From: Bradyrhizobium sp. 21
GTDB taxonomy: Bacteria > Pseudomonadota > Alphaproteobacteria > Rhizobiales > Xanthobacteraceae
DNA length: 64,000 nt
Assembly: GCF_023073335.1 (NCBI RefSeq)
Contig: NZ_JADPJG010000004.1
Location: 205,530 to 269,529 of the forward strand
Reading direction: 5' to 3'
Part shown: positions 1-10,053 of the stretch, in pieces
Layout: every line of letters begins with the position of its first letter
Position numbering within the stretch: position 1 is the stretch's first letter
The notes under the pieces: generated by a model
The model's database searches: none
What the model saw: only the letters and a program-made list of their open reading frames with translations
Told to the model about the DNA's origin: nothing
Made by a program: the position numbers and the translations under genes

Positions 1-1911
1 CGCTTCCGGCATCATGGCGCGGACGCAGTCCCAGCCGCTCCAGCCGTCGCGGGTGTCGAAGCCGAGGATCTGGCCGCGCCGTGCCGACAGGATCGCGTTG
101 ATCTTGGCGGTGGCGTCGGTCGGGCAGACGATCTCGACCACGTGGATCGGCTCCAGCAGCACCGACTGGCATAGCGGCAGGCCTTCGTTGAGCCCGACCC
201 GCGCCGCCGTGCGGAAGGCGAGGTCGGAGGAATCAACGCTGTGATAGGAGCCGTCGGTCAGCGTCACCTGCAAATCGGTGACCGGGAAACCGAGCGGGCC
301 GCGTGCGAGCCCGTCGACGACGCCCTCTTCCACCGCGCCGATGTAGTTGCGCGGCACCGCACCGCCGACCACCTTCTCGGCGAACCTGAAGCCCTCGCCG
401 CGCGGCAGCGGCCTGATGTCGAGCACGACATCGCCGAACTGGCCGTGGCCGCCGGACTGTTTCTTGTGGCGGCCTCGCTGGACGATCGGCTTGCGGATGG
501 TTTCCTGATAGCCGATCGCGGGTGGATGCGAGGCGACCTTGACGCCGAAACGGTCGCGCAGCCGCTCGCTCGCGACGCGCAGATGCATCTCGCCCTGCCC
601 CCACAGCACGGTGTCGTGAGTCTGCGCGTTCATCACGAAGACGAGCGAGGGATCCTCCTCGTGCAGCCGCATCAGCGCCTGGCCGAGCTTGACGTCGTCC
701 TTGCGGTCGGTGGCCGCAACCGAGATCGCGAGCACCGGCGGAGTGGGTTCGCTGGCGGCGAGCGCTGCCGGCTGGGTCTTGCCGTTCGAAACCGTGTCGC
801 CGGTCTTGATCGGGTCGAGCTTGGCGAGTGCCACCGTGTCGCCGGCTTCCGCCACAGCGCGCTTGGTGTCGTAGGCGCCGGTGACGGCGAGGATGCCGGA
901 GATGCGGCTGGCCCCGCCGGAGGAGGATTGCAGCGTGGCACCGTCGTCGAGATGGCCGGCGAGCAGCCGCGTCAGCGACAGCTTGCCGCCGTGCTGCGAA
1001 TGCAACGTCTTGAAGACGAAGCCGAGTGCGTCCCTGGTCTCGGGCACGCCAAGGCGTCTTGCAGTCTCCGCGACACCAGGCGCCTCGTGGCGCAGCGCTT
1101 TCATCAAGCGCAGCACGCCGTTTTCGCGTGCGGCGGCGCCCAGCAGCACGGGGCAGATCAGCCCCTCGCGCAACTCGCGGGCGAGATCGTCGAATACGGC
1201 ATCGCGCGGCGGCTGGATGTCCTCGAGCAGCTGCTCCATCAGCGCGTCGTCGTGATCGGCGAGTTTCTCCAGCATCGAGAAGCGGGCCTCCTTCTCGCGA
1301 TCGAGATCGCCGCCTTCGAGCGTGACCACTTCGGAGGCCTTGTGCTCGCGGTAGATGAACGCGCGCTCCAGCGCGAGATCGACGAAGCCCTCGATCAGCT
1401 CGTCCTTCCAGATCGGGATCTGGCGCAGCACCAGCGGCACGCGCGAGGCGGGCTGGAGCATCTCGAGCGTCTCGCGGATGCGCTTGTTGGCGCGGTCGAT
1501 CTTGTTGAGGAACAGGAAACGCGGGATCTTCAGCTCCTCCAGCTCGCGCAGGATGATCTGAAGCTGCGGCAGCTTCTTCTCGTCGGCTTCGCAGACCACG
1601 ATGGCGGCGTCGACCGCAGGCAGCGCCGCGCGCATGTCGTGGGCAAACTCGACGGAACCGGGACAATCGAGGAAGGTGTAGCTGTCGCCCATGAAACTCG
1701 TGGTGGCGGCAGTCAGCCCGACGGTCATCTTGTGATGACGGGCCTCGGGCGTGGCGTCGCCGACGGAAGTTCCGGCATCGACGCTGCCGGCGCGGGGGAT
1801 TGCGCCCGTTCGCGCCAGTATTGCTTCGAGAAGTGTGGTTTTACCGCTTTGGAAAGGGCCCACCAGCGCGATGCACCGTGGACCTCGGGGACTTCTGACG
1901 TCTTGTCCCAT
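1..1911 (-). CDS. Elongation factor G-like translational GTPase (3' end off window)
   Basis: This is a GTPase of the EF-G family and runs off the left edge, so the last few dozen residues are missing (637 codons are present). Reading from the ATG at 1911, a P-loop GPFQSGKTT lies at residues 18-26, a G3 element DCPGS follows around residue 80, and a G4 element NKID around residue 137. The P-loop departs from the canonical AHVDHGKTT of translating EF-G. That, with the isolated context away from rpsL/rpsG/tuf, fits the 'EF-G-like' paralogues (EF-G2 type) whose exact role is unclear, rather than the main FusA. The C-terminal part visible at 1-250 looks like the EF-G domain IV/V region. It is certainly a translational-type GTPase; the specific function is not resolved. 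Confidence 0.9.
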   Translation of the reverse strand, partial: MGQDVRSPRGPRCIALVGPFQSGKTTLLEAILARTGAIPRAGSVDAGTSVGDATPEARHHKMTVGLTAATTSFMGDSYTFLDCPGSVEFAHDMRAALPAVDAAIVVCEADEKKLPQLQIILRELEELKIPRFLFLNKIDRANKRIRETLEMLQPASRVPLVLRQIPIWKDELIEGFVDLALERAFIYREHKASEVVTLEGGDLDREKEARFSMLEKLADHDDALMEQLLEDIQPPRDAVFDDLARELREGLICPVLLGAAARENGVLRLMKALRHEAPGVAETARRLGVPETRDALGFVFKTLHSQHGGKLSLTRLLAGHLDDGATLQSSSGGASRISGILAVTGAYDTKRAVAEAGDTVALAKLDPIKTGDTVSNGKTQPAALAASEPTPPVLAISVAATDRKDDVKLGQALMRLHEEDPSLVFVMNAQTHDTVLWGQGEMHLRVASERLRDRFGVKVASHPPAIGYQETIRKPIVQRGRHKKQSGGHGQFGDVVLDIRPLPRGEGFRFAEKVVGGAVPRNYIGAVEEGVVDGLARGPLGFPVTDLQVTLTDGSYHSVDSSDLAFRTAARVGLNEGLPLCQSVLLEPIHVVEIVCPTDATAKINAILSARRGQILGFDTRDGWSGWDCVRAMMPEA

Positions 1912-2063
1912 TTCGCCGCCTCCTTGGTGTGGAGCTCGGCCCATGATTGGGTCGGCAAACGCCGATGCTCTGCCCGTCCCCGAGATTTGGCAAGCATCAA
2001 ACGTCGCTGCGGTGCGTCGTCGCTGGGGTCGCGCCAGTCGCGCGCGATCCCCGCGCGAAACCG

Positions 2064-2543
2064 TTAACGGCCCGGACGAAGTTCCAGGCTCTCGAGCCCG
2101 GCGGCGACGTTGAGGCCGACCTGGCCCTGCACGCTGAGCGGCTGCAGCGCGATCGAATTGTTGGAGCCGCCGACCAGCACGTTGCCACCGAGGCCGACGC
2201 CGACAGACGCACTGCCCTGCGCACCGGCGTAGTTGCCGGCGAGGTCGCCGGGTCCGAGCCGGTTCACCGGCGCGAACACACCCCACGCGAGTGCGGTTTC
2301 CTGCGTGATGCCGAGGTCGAGGCCGACTTTACGGATCGTGGCGACGTAACGGTCGTCCGGCAGACCATCGACGCGCAGGACGCAGCCGAGATTGGTCACC
2401 GAGCCCACGATGAAGCCGACGCTGGCGCCGCCGCGGCATTCGAGCACGCCAACCTGCACCAGCCGCGACTGCGCGCTGGCGCCTGCGACCGAAGCAACAA
2501 GGCTCGCAGCAGCGAGCCCGGCGAGAAGGAGTGAGCGGCGCAT
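2064..2543 (-). CDS. DUF992 family secreted protein
   Basis: A 159-residue protein with a clear Sec signal peptide (residues 1 to about 24, hydrophobic core LLLAGLAAASLVASVAG followed by an ASAQ-type cleavage site). The mature part matches the DUF992 pattern: an early VGVLECRGG segment, a conserved second cysteine in NLGCVL, a GLDLGIT strand and a WGVFAP segment, with a glycine-rich C-terminus. DUF992 proteins are common in Rhizobiales and presumed periplasmic; no function is established. The start at 2543 has GGAG a few bases upstream. An in-frame extension further upstream is possible but would put the signal peptide internally, so I reject it. Confidence 0.85.
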   Translation of the reverse strand: MRRSLLLAGLAAASLVASVAGASAQSRLVQVGVLECRGGASVGFIVGSVTNLGCVLRVDGLPDDRYVATIRKVGLDLGITQETALAWGVFAPVNRLGPGDLAGNYAGAQGSASVGVGLGGNVLVGGSNNSIALQPLSVQGQVGLNVAAGLESLELRPGR

Positions 2544-2652
2544 GAATGATCTCCGGCGATGAATGTGATGCGAGCAGAGAGGGCACCCCACCCGTGACGC
2601 GCGATGGTCTATGCCACAACATTCCTTGCGGTGCCAGATTGCGTGGAGGAAT

Positions 2653-2681
2653 AAAAAAGGCCCGCGCGAAGCGGGCCTTTT
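2653..2681 (-). terminator. Intrinsic terminator of aatA
   Basis: A 7-bp GGCCCGC/GCGGGCC stem with a GCGAA loop (2659-2677). On the minus strand the stem is followed by a run of six T residues. It sits about 25 bases past the stop codon of the aspartate aminotransferase gene. A shorter T run on the plus strand means it may act in both directions. Confidence 0.85.
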
Positions 2682-2706
2682 CGTTTCAGTTCGTTTCGGA
2701 ACGCGC

Positions 2707-4514
<1,808 letters not shown>

Positions 4515-5165
4515 ATGTACAAGCTCTATTCGATGCAACGCTCCGGCAACAGCTACAAGGTCCGCCTTGCGCTGGCGCTGCTGAACTTGCCCTATCAAGC
4601 GGTCGAGGTGGACATTCTACGCGGCGAGAGCCGCACCCCGGACTTCCTGGCCAAGAACCCGTCCGGTCAGGTGCCGCTGCTCGAGGTCGGCGACGATCGC
4701 TATCTCGCCGAGTCCAACGCCATCCTCTGGTATGTCGCCGTCGGCACGCCGCTCGCGCCGGAGAACCGCATCGATCGCGCCGACGCGCTGCAATGGATGT
4801 TCTTCGAGCAGCACGCGCTCGAGCCGAATATCGGCGCGGCCTATTTCTGGCTGTCGCTGGTGAGGGGCGGCCGCGATCTGCAGACCCACTCCCTGGAAGA
4901 CTGGATGGAGCGCGGCTATGGCGCGCTCCAGGTGATGGAGAATCACCTCAAGACCAACGCCTATTTCGCCGCGCGCCAACTCACGGTCGCCGACATCGCG
5001 CTGTACGGCTACACCCACCTCGCCGACCGCTGCGACTTCGACCTCTCGACCTTCCCGGCGATCCGGGACTGGCTGAAGCGCGTGGAAGCGGCCCCCGGCT
5101 TCGTCGCAATGGACTGGCGGCCGGCCGACATCGAGGATCCCGCCAGCATCGCGGCGGGTGCCTGA
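4515..5165 (+). CDS. Glutathione S-transferase family protein
   Basis: A 216-residue protein of normal GST length. The N-terminal thioredoxin-fold domain (residues 1-80) contains the NPSGQVPLLEVGD segment with the cis-proline, and LAESNAIL, the glutathione gamma-glutamyl binding motif. The C-terminal helical domain (about 90-205) ends with TVADIALYGYTHLA, the N-capping box typical of GSTs. The early MQRSGNSYKVRL places serine/asparagine at the catalytic position. It probably conjugates or reduces electrophiles with glutathione; the substrate cannot be read from sequence. The ATG at 4515 starts directly on the first beta strand, so upstream in-frame codons are unlikely to be used. Confidence 0.88.
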   Translation: MYKLYSMQRSGNSYKVRLALALLNLPYQAVEVDILRGESRTPDFLAKNPSGQVPLLEVGDDRYLAESNAILWYVAVGTPLAPENRIDRADALQWMFFEQHALEPNIGAAYFWLSLVRGGRDLQTHSLEDWMERGYGALQVMENHLKTNAYFAARQLTVADIALYGYTHLADRCDFDLSTFPAIRDWLKRVEAAPGFVAMDWRPADIEDPASIAAGA

Positions 5166-5319
5166 GGGCGATCGCGCTCTGGCGAATAGCGGGCATAAGG
5201 GTCACCATTGCCGCAATCTCGCCATTTTCGCTCGATTGGCCGCCGCAATATTGCCGGTTGAAACAGGGAAATTGTTCGACGTGGCGGGTGATTCGCTCGC
5301 GCGTTGAAGGATTTAGACC

Positions 5320-5496
5320 ATGATTCGGGCGTCCGGCACGGCAGGCTTTCAGGGCCCACCCGCTACGGTATCGTCTTCCCGGCTTGCCAACGCGGTCGCA
5401 GCCTCGCTTGCCGTCGCCGCGCTCTCGCTGTGCCTGATCGTCACCCTGACGGTGCTGTCGACCAAGGCGGCCATGGCGATGGGCCTGCCGGTCTGA
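5320..5496 (+). CDS. Small single-pass membrane protein (58 aa)
   Basis: The ATG at 5320 opens a 58-residue frame with GAAGG about 11 bases upstream. Residues 21-50 form one hydrophobic segment (ANAVAASLAVAALSLCLIV and onward) after a polar, Ser/Pro-containing N-terminus. Codon use is GC-rich in the third position, like neighbouring genes. No family is recognised. Very small membrane proteins of this kind are frequent in Bradyrhizobium genomes and are often missed by gene callers. Confidence 0.6.
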   Translation: MIRASGTAGFQGPPATVSSSRLANAVAASLAVAALSLCLIVTLTVLSTKAAMAMGLPV

Positions 5497-5569
5497 TTCC
5501 CGCTTCATCCTGGACCCGCTTTCAAGGCGCCGCGGGACTCGCGCCAACAGGCATCGCGACAGGACGTCG

Positions 5570-5728
5570 ATGAAATCACCCGTGGTAGTCGTTGCCATCA
5601 CCCTGACTGCGGCCATCCTGGTCGCGGTTTCGCTGTTGATATTCGTCGGCACGCGCAAGGGCCCGGGGACGTCCACGCTGAATGCGCCCGCGCTGCTACA
5701 ACGTGTCCAGCACGCGCATTTGGTCTAA
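5570..5728 (+). CDS. Small single-pass membrane protein (52 aa)
   Basis: A 52-residue frame starting MKSPVVVVAITL with one strong transmembrane helix (about residues 4-26) followed by a short polar tail. ACAGGACG lies just upstream as a possible ribosome-binding site. It is 73 bases downstream of another tiny membrane protein and in the same direction, so the two may be cotranscribed. No homologous family is recognised; the call rests on the hydrophobic profile, codon bias and start context. Confidence 0.55.
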   Translation: MKSPVVVVAITLTAAILVAVSLLIFVGTRKGPGTSTLNAPALLQRVQHAHLV

Positions 5729-5856
5729 AATCATCCGAAAGCTTTGCGCTTGAGCGCAAGTTCCCCTTAAGCGCGCCGCGCGAAACCGCATCGCATTGGC
5801 GCAACGATCAGTCAGTGTTGCCGCCTTACCTCGTTCGGGAGGAGCGAGACTGGCCC

Positions 5857-6669
5857 ATGCGGTTCGGATGGCGTGCGATCTCCGGTCCGGCGCTGACGGC
5901 AGCGACTGTGCTGCTGGCGATGCTGTTCGATCTTTTTGTCCCCACTCCCTCGCCCGCGCCGCTGTTCGTCTGCATCGTCGCGCTTGCCGGCGCACTGTCG
6001 GGTTTCGCCTCCGCCATGACCAGCGCCGCCATCGCGGTGATCGGCGCGACGCTGGTCTTCCTCAACCACCGCGCCGGTCCCTTCCATGCGACGGCGGATC
6101 TGGTTCAGCTCGGCCTCCTGGCAGCGACGGCCGCGGGCACCGCAGGCATCACCGGCCTGATGCGCGAGCGGCTGCTCGGCACGTTTGCCGCCGAGCGCCG
6201 GAGCCACGCCACCGCCGCGCGGCTGTCGGCCGCGCTCGACCGGGTCGATATCGGCATCGTGCTGCTCGATGCCGAGACGCGCGCCGAATTCATCAACCGC
6301 GCCTTCCGCGATTATTTTGCGGTGCCGGACGACATCGCCGACGGCAAGCCGCCGTTCATCGCATTGATGTATCACGGCCGTGACACCGGCGCGTTCGAAT
6401 TGCCCGAGGACGAGCTCGGCACCTTCATCGCGCAGCGCATGGAGATGGTGCGGATCGGCGATACAACACCGATCAACATTGCCTTGCGCAATGGCGAGGT
6501 GCTGCGCTTCGTCTGCGCCGTGCTTCCCGATGGCGGGCGCATGCTGAGCTACACGCCCGTGACCGACCTCGTCCGCCACACCGATGCGCCGTCCCGCGCC
6601 GACTACTACCGCTCGCTGCGCGACCCCGCCGGCCGCAAGCTGATCCGCTATCTGCGCGTCGCGGAGTGA
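5857..6669 (+). CDS. Membrane-anchored PAS-domain protein
   Basis: A 270-residue protein with three or four N-terminal transmembrane helices (roughly residues 10-98, the second including APLFVCIVALAGALSGF), resembling the DUF4118-type membrane module of sensor kinases. A PAS-like domain follows (about 112-235: ALDRVDIGIVLLDAETRAEFIN, then GEVLRFVCAVLPDGGRML). No histidine kinase, GGDEF or EAL output domain is present, so it would have to signal through a partner. The ATG at 5857 follows GGGAGGAG by 12 bases; a GTG at 5815 would add 14 residues. The C-terminus LIRYLRVAE is complete. The ligand and partner are unknown. Confidence 0.75.
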   Translation: MRFGWRAISGPALTAATVLLAMLFDLFVPTPSPAPLFVCIVALAGALSGFASAMTSAAIAVIGATLVFLNHRAGPFHATADLVQLGLLAATAAGTAGITGLMRERLLGTFAAERRSHATAARLSAALDRVDIGIVLLDAETRAEFINRAFRDYFAVPDDIADGKPPFIALMYHGRDTGAFELPEDELGTFIAQRMEMVRIGDTTPINIALRNGEVLRFVCAVLPDGGRMLSYTPVTDLVRHTDAPSRADYYRSLRDPAGRKLIRYLRVAE

Positions 6670-6756
6670 TGCGACTGGGCGATTGATCGGCAGTGCGATC
6701 ATCACGTATGAAGGACACCTCTCCATCGTGCGGCCCCAAGATCGCGGAAATTTCAC

Positions 6757-7212
6757 ATGCCCCTCACCATTCGCTCCGCCACCAGGCAGGATTACGATCA
6801 ATGGCTGCCGCTGTGGGACGGCTACAACGCCTTCTACGGCCGCTCCGGCCCGACCGCGCTCGCAGGCGAGATCACGCGCGTGACGTGGCAGCGCTTCTTC
6901 GACGCCTATGAGCCGGTGCATGCGCTGGTCGCCGAGAGCGACGGCCGCTTGCTCGGGCTGACGCACTATCTCTTTCATCGCAGCACCACCGCCATCGAGC
7001 CGTCCTGCTATTTGCAGGATCTGTTCACGAGCGAGGCCGCGCGAGGCAAAGGCGTCGGCTCGGCGCTGATCCATGGCGTCTACGAGCGCGCGAAGCTCGC
7101 GGGATCGCCGCGGGTTTATTGGCAGACGCACGAGACCAATGTCACGGCGCAGAGCCTGTATGACAAGGTCGCGGAGCGCTCCGGCTTCATCGTCTATCGC
7201 AAGATCTTCTGA
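6757..7212 (+). CDS. GNAT family N-acetyltransferase
   Basis: A 151-residue single-domain GNAT enzyme. The acetyl-CoA pyrophosphate-binding motif A is seen as LFTSEAARGKGVGSALI (about residues 88-104), and motif B includes the NVTAQSLYDKV helix near the C-terminus. The N-terminal IRSATRQDYDQWLPLW is the usual beta1-alpha1 start. It should transfer an acetyl group from acetyl-CoA to an unidentified amine. It lies alone between the PAS protein and a terminator-like hairpin. Such enzymes are too diverse to assign a substrate from sequence. Confidence 0.88.
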   Translation: MPLTIRSATRQDYDQWLPLWDGYNAFYGRSGPTALAGEITRVTWQRFFDAYEPVHALVAESDGRLLGLTHYLFHRSTTAIEPSCYLQDLFTSEAARGKGVGSALIHGVYERAKLAGSPRVYWQTHETNVTAQSLYDKVAERSGFIVYRKIF

Positions 7213-7326
7213 TCCCGCCGCGGCCGCCTGTGGATAACTTTTCCTGTCACCGGCGCGTAACACACCGGGGTTAAGTTGCACCTGCGTCTGATCAGGCCCC
7301 CCGTCACCGATCAAGCGCTCCAAAGC

Positions 7327-7369
7327 GGTCCCCGTCAGTCGCCGCGTCTGACAGGGGCCGCATTTTTTT
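7327..7369 (+). terminator. Strong intrinsic terminator hairpin
   Basis: An inverted repeat of about 12 bp (GGTCCCCGTCAG at 7327-7338 with CTGACAGGGGCC at 7348-7359, one mismatch) is followed by a run of seven T residues (7363-7369). It is a convincing Rho-independent terminator on the plus strand. It lies 115 bases past the acetyltransferase stop and about 100 bases before the next start, so it may end a small RNA rather than the acetyltransferase mRNA. Confidence 0.8.
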
Positions 7370-7472
7370 GCGCCAGGCTCATCGCCAGCATGGCAGCAGC
7401 GCGGCCGGCGCCTTGCTGGCGCGGCGCACCGCGGTCACAATGGGTCGCTGCCTTCTCCTGACAGGACCTCCC

Positions 7473-8414
7473 ATGGAAATTCGTAATCTCGGCGCCTCCG
7501 GCCTGCGCGTGTCTGCAGTCGGGCTCGGCTGCAACAATTTCGGCCAGCGCATCGACCTCGAAGCCTCGCGCAAGGTGATCCACCGCGCGCTCGATCTCGG
7601 CATCACGCTGTTCGACACCGCCGACATCTATTCGAACATGGGCGGGTCGGAGAATGTGCTCGGCGCCGTGCTGGGCGATCGCCGCAAGGACATCGTGCTG
7701 GCGACGAAATACTCCAAGCCGATGGCGGAGGACGGAACCAGGCAGGGCGCCTCGCGCCGCTACATCATGGACGCCGTGGACGCGAGCCTGAAGCGGCTGA
7801 AGACCGATTACATCGATCTCTACCAACAGCACGATTATGACCCGCTGACGCCGATCGAGGAGAGCTTGCGCGCCCTCGACGATCTCGTACGCCAGGGCAA
7901 GGTGCGCTACATCGGCAATTCCAACTTTCCGGCCTGGCGGGTCGCCGAGGCGGAGTACGTCGCGCGCGCGATGAATGTCAGCCGCTTCGTCTCCTGCCAG
8001 GACGAATATTCTCTCGTCGTGCGCGACATCGAGAAGGATCTGTTGCCGGCAGCAACGGAATACAAGCTCGGCCTGTTGCCGTTCTTCCCGCTCGCAAGCG
8101 GACTTCTGACCGGCAAATACAAGAAGGGCGCGGCCGCGCCCGGCGACACCCGCTTCGGCCAAACTCCGCGGCTGCGTGACCGCTACGTCACGCCGCGCAA
8201 CGAGGACATCGTCGAGAAGCTCCAGGCCTTCGCGAAGGCGCGCGGGCACAGCATGCTCGAGCTCGCCTTTTCCTGGCTCGCCGCGCGCCCGCAGGTGTCG
8301 AGCGTGATCGCCGGCGCCACCCGCGTCGAGCAGGTCGAGGAGAATGTGAAGGCCATCGCGTGGAGGCTCGGCGCGGACGATCTCGCCGAGATCGACAAGA
8401 TCACGCTGGGCTGA
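7473..8414 (+). CDS. Aldo/keto reductase
   Basis: A 313-residue (beta/alpha)8 NAD(P)H-dependent oxidoreductase. Family marks are GLGCNNFGQRI at the N-terminus, LFDTADIYSNMGGSE with the catalytic Asp and Tyr, VLATKYSKPM with the catalytic Lys, the DYIDLYQQHDYDP strand with the active-site His, and the C-terminal VIAGATRVEQVEENV cofactor loop. It belongs to the YdhF/Gfo-independent 'aldo/keto reductase' group that reduces aldehydes and ketones; the substrate is unknown. The start at 7473 has ACAGGA upstream. It converges with the minus-strand gene at 8432, separated by a GC-rich hairpin at about 8420-8447. Confidence 0.92.
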   Translation: MEIRNLGASGLRVSAVGLGCNNFGQRIDLEASRKVIHRALDLGITLFDTADIYSNMGGSENVLGAVLGDRRKDIVLATKYSKPMAEDGTRQGASRRYIMDAVDASLKRLKTDYIDLYQQHDYDPLTPIEESLRALDDLVRQGKVRYIGNSNFPAWRVAEAEYVARAMNVSRFVSCQDEYSLVVRDIEKDLLPAATEYKLGLLPFFPLASGLLTGKYKKGAAAPGDTRFGQTPRLRDRYVTPRNEDIVEKLQAFAKARGHSMLELAFSWLAARPQVSSVIAGATRVEQVEENVKAIAWRLGADDLAEIDKITLG

Positions 8415-8431
8415 TCTTCACGGCGCGGCGC

Positions 8432-8755
8432 TTACTTCGCGCCGCGTCCGACCGTCTGCATCACCTCAAAACCTTCGAACTGGGGATGGCCGAGATACAG
8501 CGGCTTGTTGTCGCCGGCGCGCTGATGCGCGGCACGAAACGCTTCTGACTGGGTCCATGCCTCGAACGCCGCATGGTTCGCCCAGATCGTGTGCGAGGCA
8601 TACAGCGTGTGGTCCTCGAGCTCGGGCCCGCGCAGCAGATGAAACTCGACGAAGCCCGGCACCTTGTCCAGATGGGTGTCGCGGGTGAGCCAAACCTGCT
8701 CGAAGGCGGCCTCGGAGCCTTTGGTCACGCGGAAGCGGTTCATGGCGATGTACAT
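8432..8755 (-). CDS. Antibiotic biosynthesis monooxygenase / IsdG-like heme-degrading enzyme
   Basis: A 107-residue dimeric alpha/beta barrel (ABM) protein. Residues matching the catalytic triad of IsdG-type heme monooxygenases are all present: Asn6, Trp67 (in FEAWTQSEAF) and His77 (in RAAHQ), at nearly the positions known for Staphylococcus IsdG (Asn7, Trp67, His77). Bradyrhizobium japonicum has two such enzymes, HmuQ and HmuD, which open heme to release iron. This gene is not beside heme-uptake genes here, so I do not assign a symbol. AGGAG precedes the ATG at 8755. A related but non-heme ABM function remains possible. Confidence 0.8.
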   Translation of the reverse strand: MYIAMNRFRVTKGSEAAFEQVWLTRDTHLDKVPGFVEFHLLRGPELEDHTLYASHTIWANHAAFEAWTQSEAFRAAHQRAGDNKPLYLGHPQFEGFEVMQTVGRGAK

Positions 8756-8786
8756 GCGAATGGTCTCCTGATGTAAGGCTGATCAT

Positions 8787-8830
8787 GTCGTCATTCCGGT
8801 GCGCGCCGCAAGGCGCGGGCCCGGAATGAC
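8787..8830. repeat. Palindromic repeat (GTCATTCCGG type)
   Basis: A long palindrome: GTCATTCCGGTGCGCGCC pairs with GGCGCGGGCCCGGAATGAC around a short AAG loop. It falls just after the stop codon of the DUF1501 gene on the minus strand, where it could act as a terminator or mRNA-stabilising hairpin. Partial copies occur near 33895 and 62053. Confidence 0.7.
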
Positions 8831-8833
8831 AGT

Positions 8834-10051
8834 TTAGACCACCAGTCCCTTCATCGGACGTGCGCTTGCGCTGTCCGGGAACACCGTTTCCGCCAGCGCG
8901 CGATCGGACAGGCCGAACTGTCCCTGCAGCACGCCCTTGATCACGGAGCGCAGATCGGTGGTGGGCTTGAGGTCGCGGCCTTCGTAGAGATTGGCGAGCT
9001 TGAGGCCCGGCCAGTCGGAGATGACGCGGCCGCCCTTCACCGCACCGCCGGCGAGCAGTGCGATCGTTCCCGTGCCGTGATCGGTGCCGTCGGTGCCGTT
9101 GATGCGCGCGGTGCGGCCGAATTCGGTCGCGACCACGACGACGGTGTTACGCCAGCGATCTCCAAGACCGCTTTCGAATTCGGCGAGCGCGCCGTCGAGC
9201 CCGCCGAGCAGGAAGGCAAGACGCCCGACCGGACCGCCTTCATTGGCGTGCGTGTCCCAGCCGTCGAAGGCGAGCGCGGCGATGCGTGGGCCGTCATCGG
9301 CGGCCATCAGTTTTGCCGCGCCGCGGGCGACCTGGCGCATCTGCGCGACCTGGTTGCCGGGCTTCGGCTTCATGTCGTCGCCGCTCGCGACCTTCTCGAG
9401 CTGAAGGCCCTGCGACAGCGCCGATGCCAGCGCGGGGTCGCGGTGACGGTAGAGATCGACCAGACGCATCGCGGTGTCGTCGTCGGCCTGCGGCAGCGCC
9501 ACCGGCGCCCAGCCGACGGTCGGCGCATTGCCGCGCAGCACCAGCGGCGTGGTGGGACCCACCGCGAGTCCGCTCGACACACGCTCGCCGCGCGGCAGCG
9601 CTTCCAGCGCACGATTGAGCCAGCCGGATTGCACGCGACCCGGACCAGCGTAGCCGCTTTCGAGCACGTCCTGGCCATCGAAATGCGAGCGATCGCGATA
9701 GGGCGTCGCGACAGCATGGATCACCGCGGCATGCATGTCGCGATACATCCGCGCGAATTCGGGCATCGCCGGATGCAGCGCGAAGAAACTATCGAGCAGG
9801 ATTGCAGGATGCGCGCCGTCCGCGGTGAGCGCGATCGATCCGTGCAGGCCGGCATAGTCGGGGTCGCCGACCGGCGCGACGGTCGAAAGGCCGTCGAGCG
9901 CGCCGCGCAGGATCACCACGATCAACCGGGGATCGCGGCCGTCGGCCGCGCGCGCGAATTTCGGCAAATAGGCCCAGGCCGCGAAGGACGCGCCGCCGAG
10001 CAGGAGGCCGCGGCGCGAGGTGAGGAGCCGGTTTTCAACGCAGTCGATCAT
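8834..10051 (-). CDS. DUF1501 domain-containing Tat-exported protein
   Basis: A 405-residue protein with a twin-arginine signal (SRRGLLLGG near residues 12-20, then a hydrophobic stretch to about residue 38). DUF1501 is an alkaline-phosphatase/sulfatase-like fold; visible pieces include RLIVVILRGALDGLS, YRDRSHFDGQDVLESG, AFDGWDTHANEGG and ATEFGRTARINGTDGTDHGTG, which hold likely metal ligands. It is encoded immediately downstream of a DUF1800 gene, a pairing seen widely in bacteria whose role is unknown. GGAG abuts an ATG at 10057, so the second ATG at 10051, six bases from GGAG, is the better start. Confidence 0.9.
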   Translation of the reverse strand: MIDCVENRLLTSRRGLLLGGASFAAWAYLPKFARAADGRDPRLIVVILRGALDGLSTVAPVGDPDYAGLHGSIALTADGAHPAILLDSFFALHPAMPEFARMYRDMHAAVIHAVATPYRDRSHFDGQDVLESGYAGPGRVQSGWLNRALEALPRGERVSSGLAVGPTTPLVLRGNAPTVGWAPVALPQADDDTAMRLVDLYRHRDPALASALSQGLQLEKVASGDDMKPKPGNQVAQMRQVARGAAKLMAADDGPRIAALAFDGWDTHANEGGPVGRLAFLLGGLDGALAEFESGLGDRWRNTVVVVATEFGRTARINGTDGTDHGTGTIALLAGGAVKGGRVISDWPGLKLANLYEGRDLKPTTDLRSVIKGVLQGQFGLSDRALAETVFPDSASARPMKGLVV

Positions 10052-10053
10052 CG

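Noticed and set aside
241-2067. Plus-strand open frame of about 600 codons opposite the EF-G-like gene
   Set aside because: It is antisense to a clear GTPase with P-loop, DCPG and NKID motifs. The plus-strand product has no recognisable domain; high GC keeps antisense frames open.
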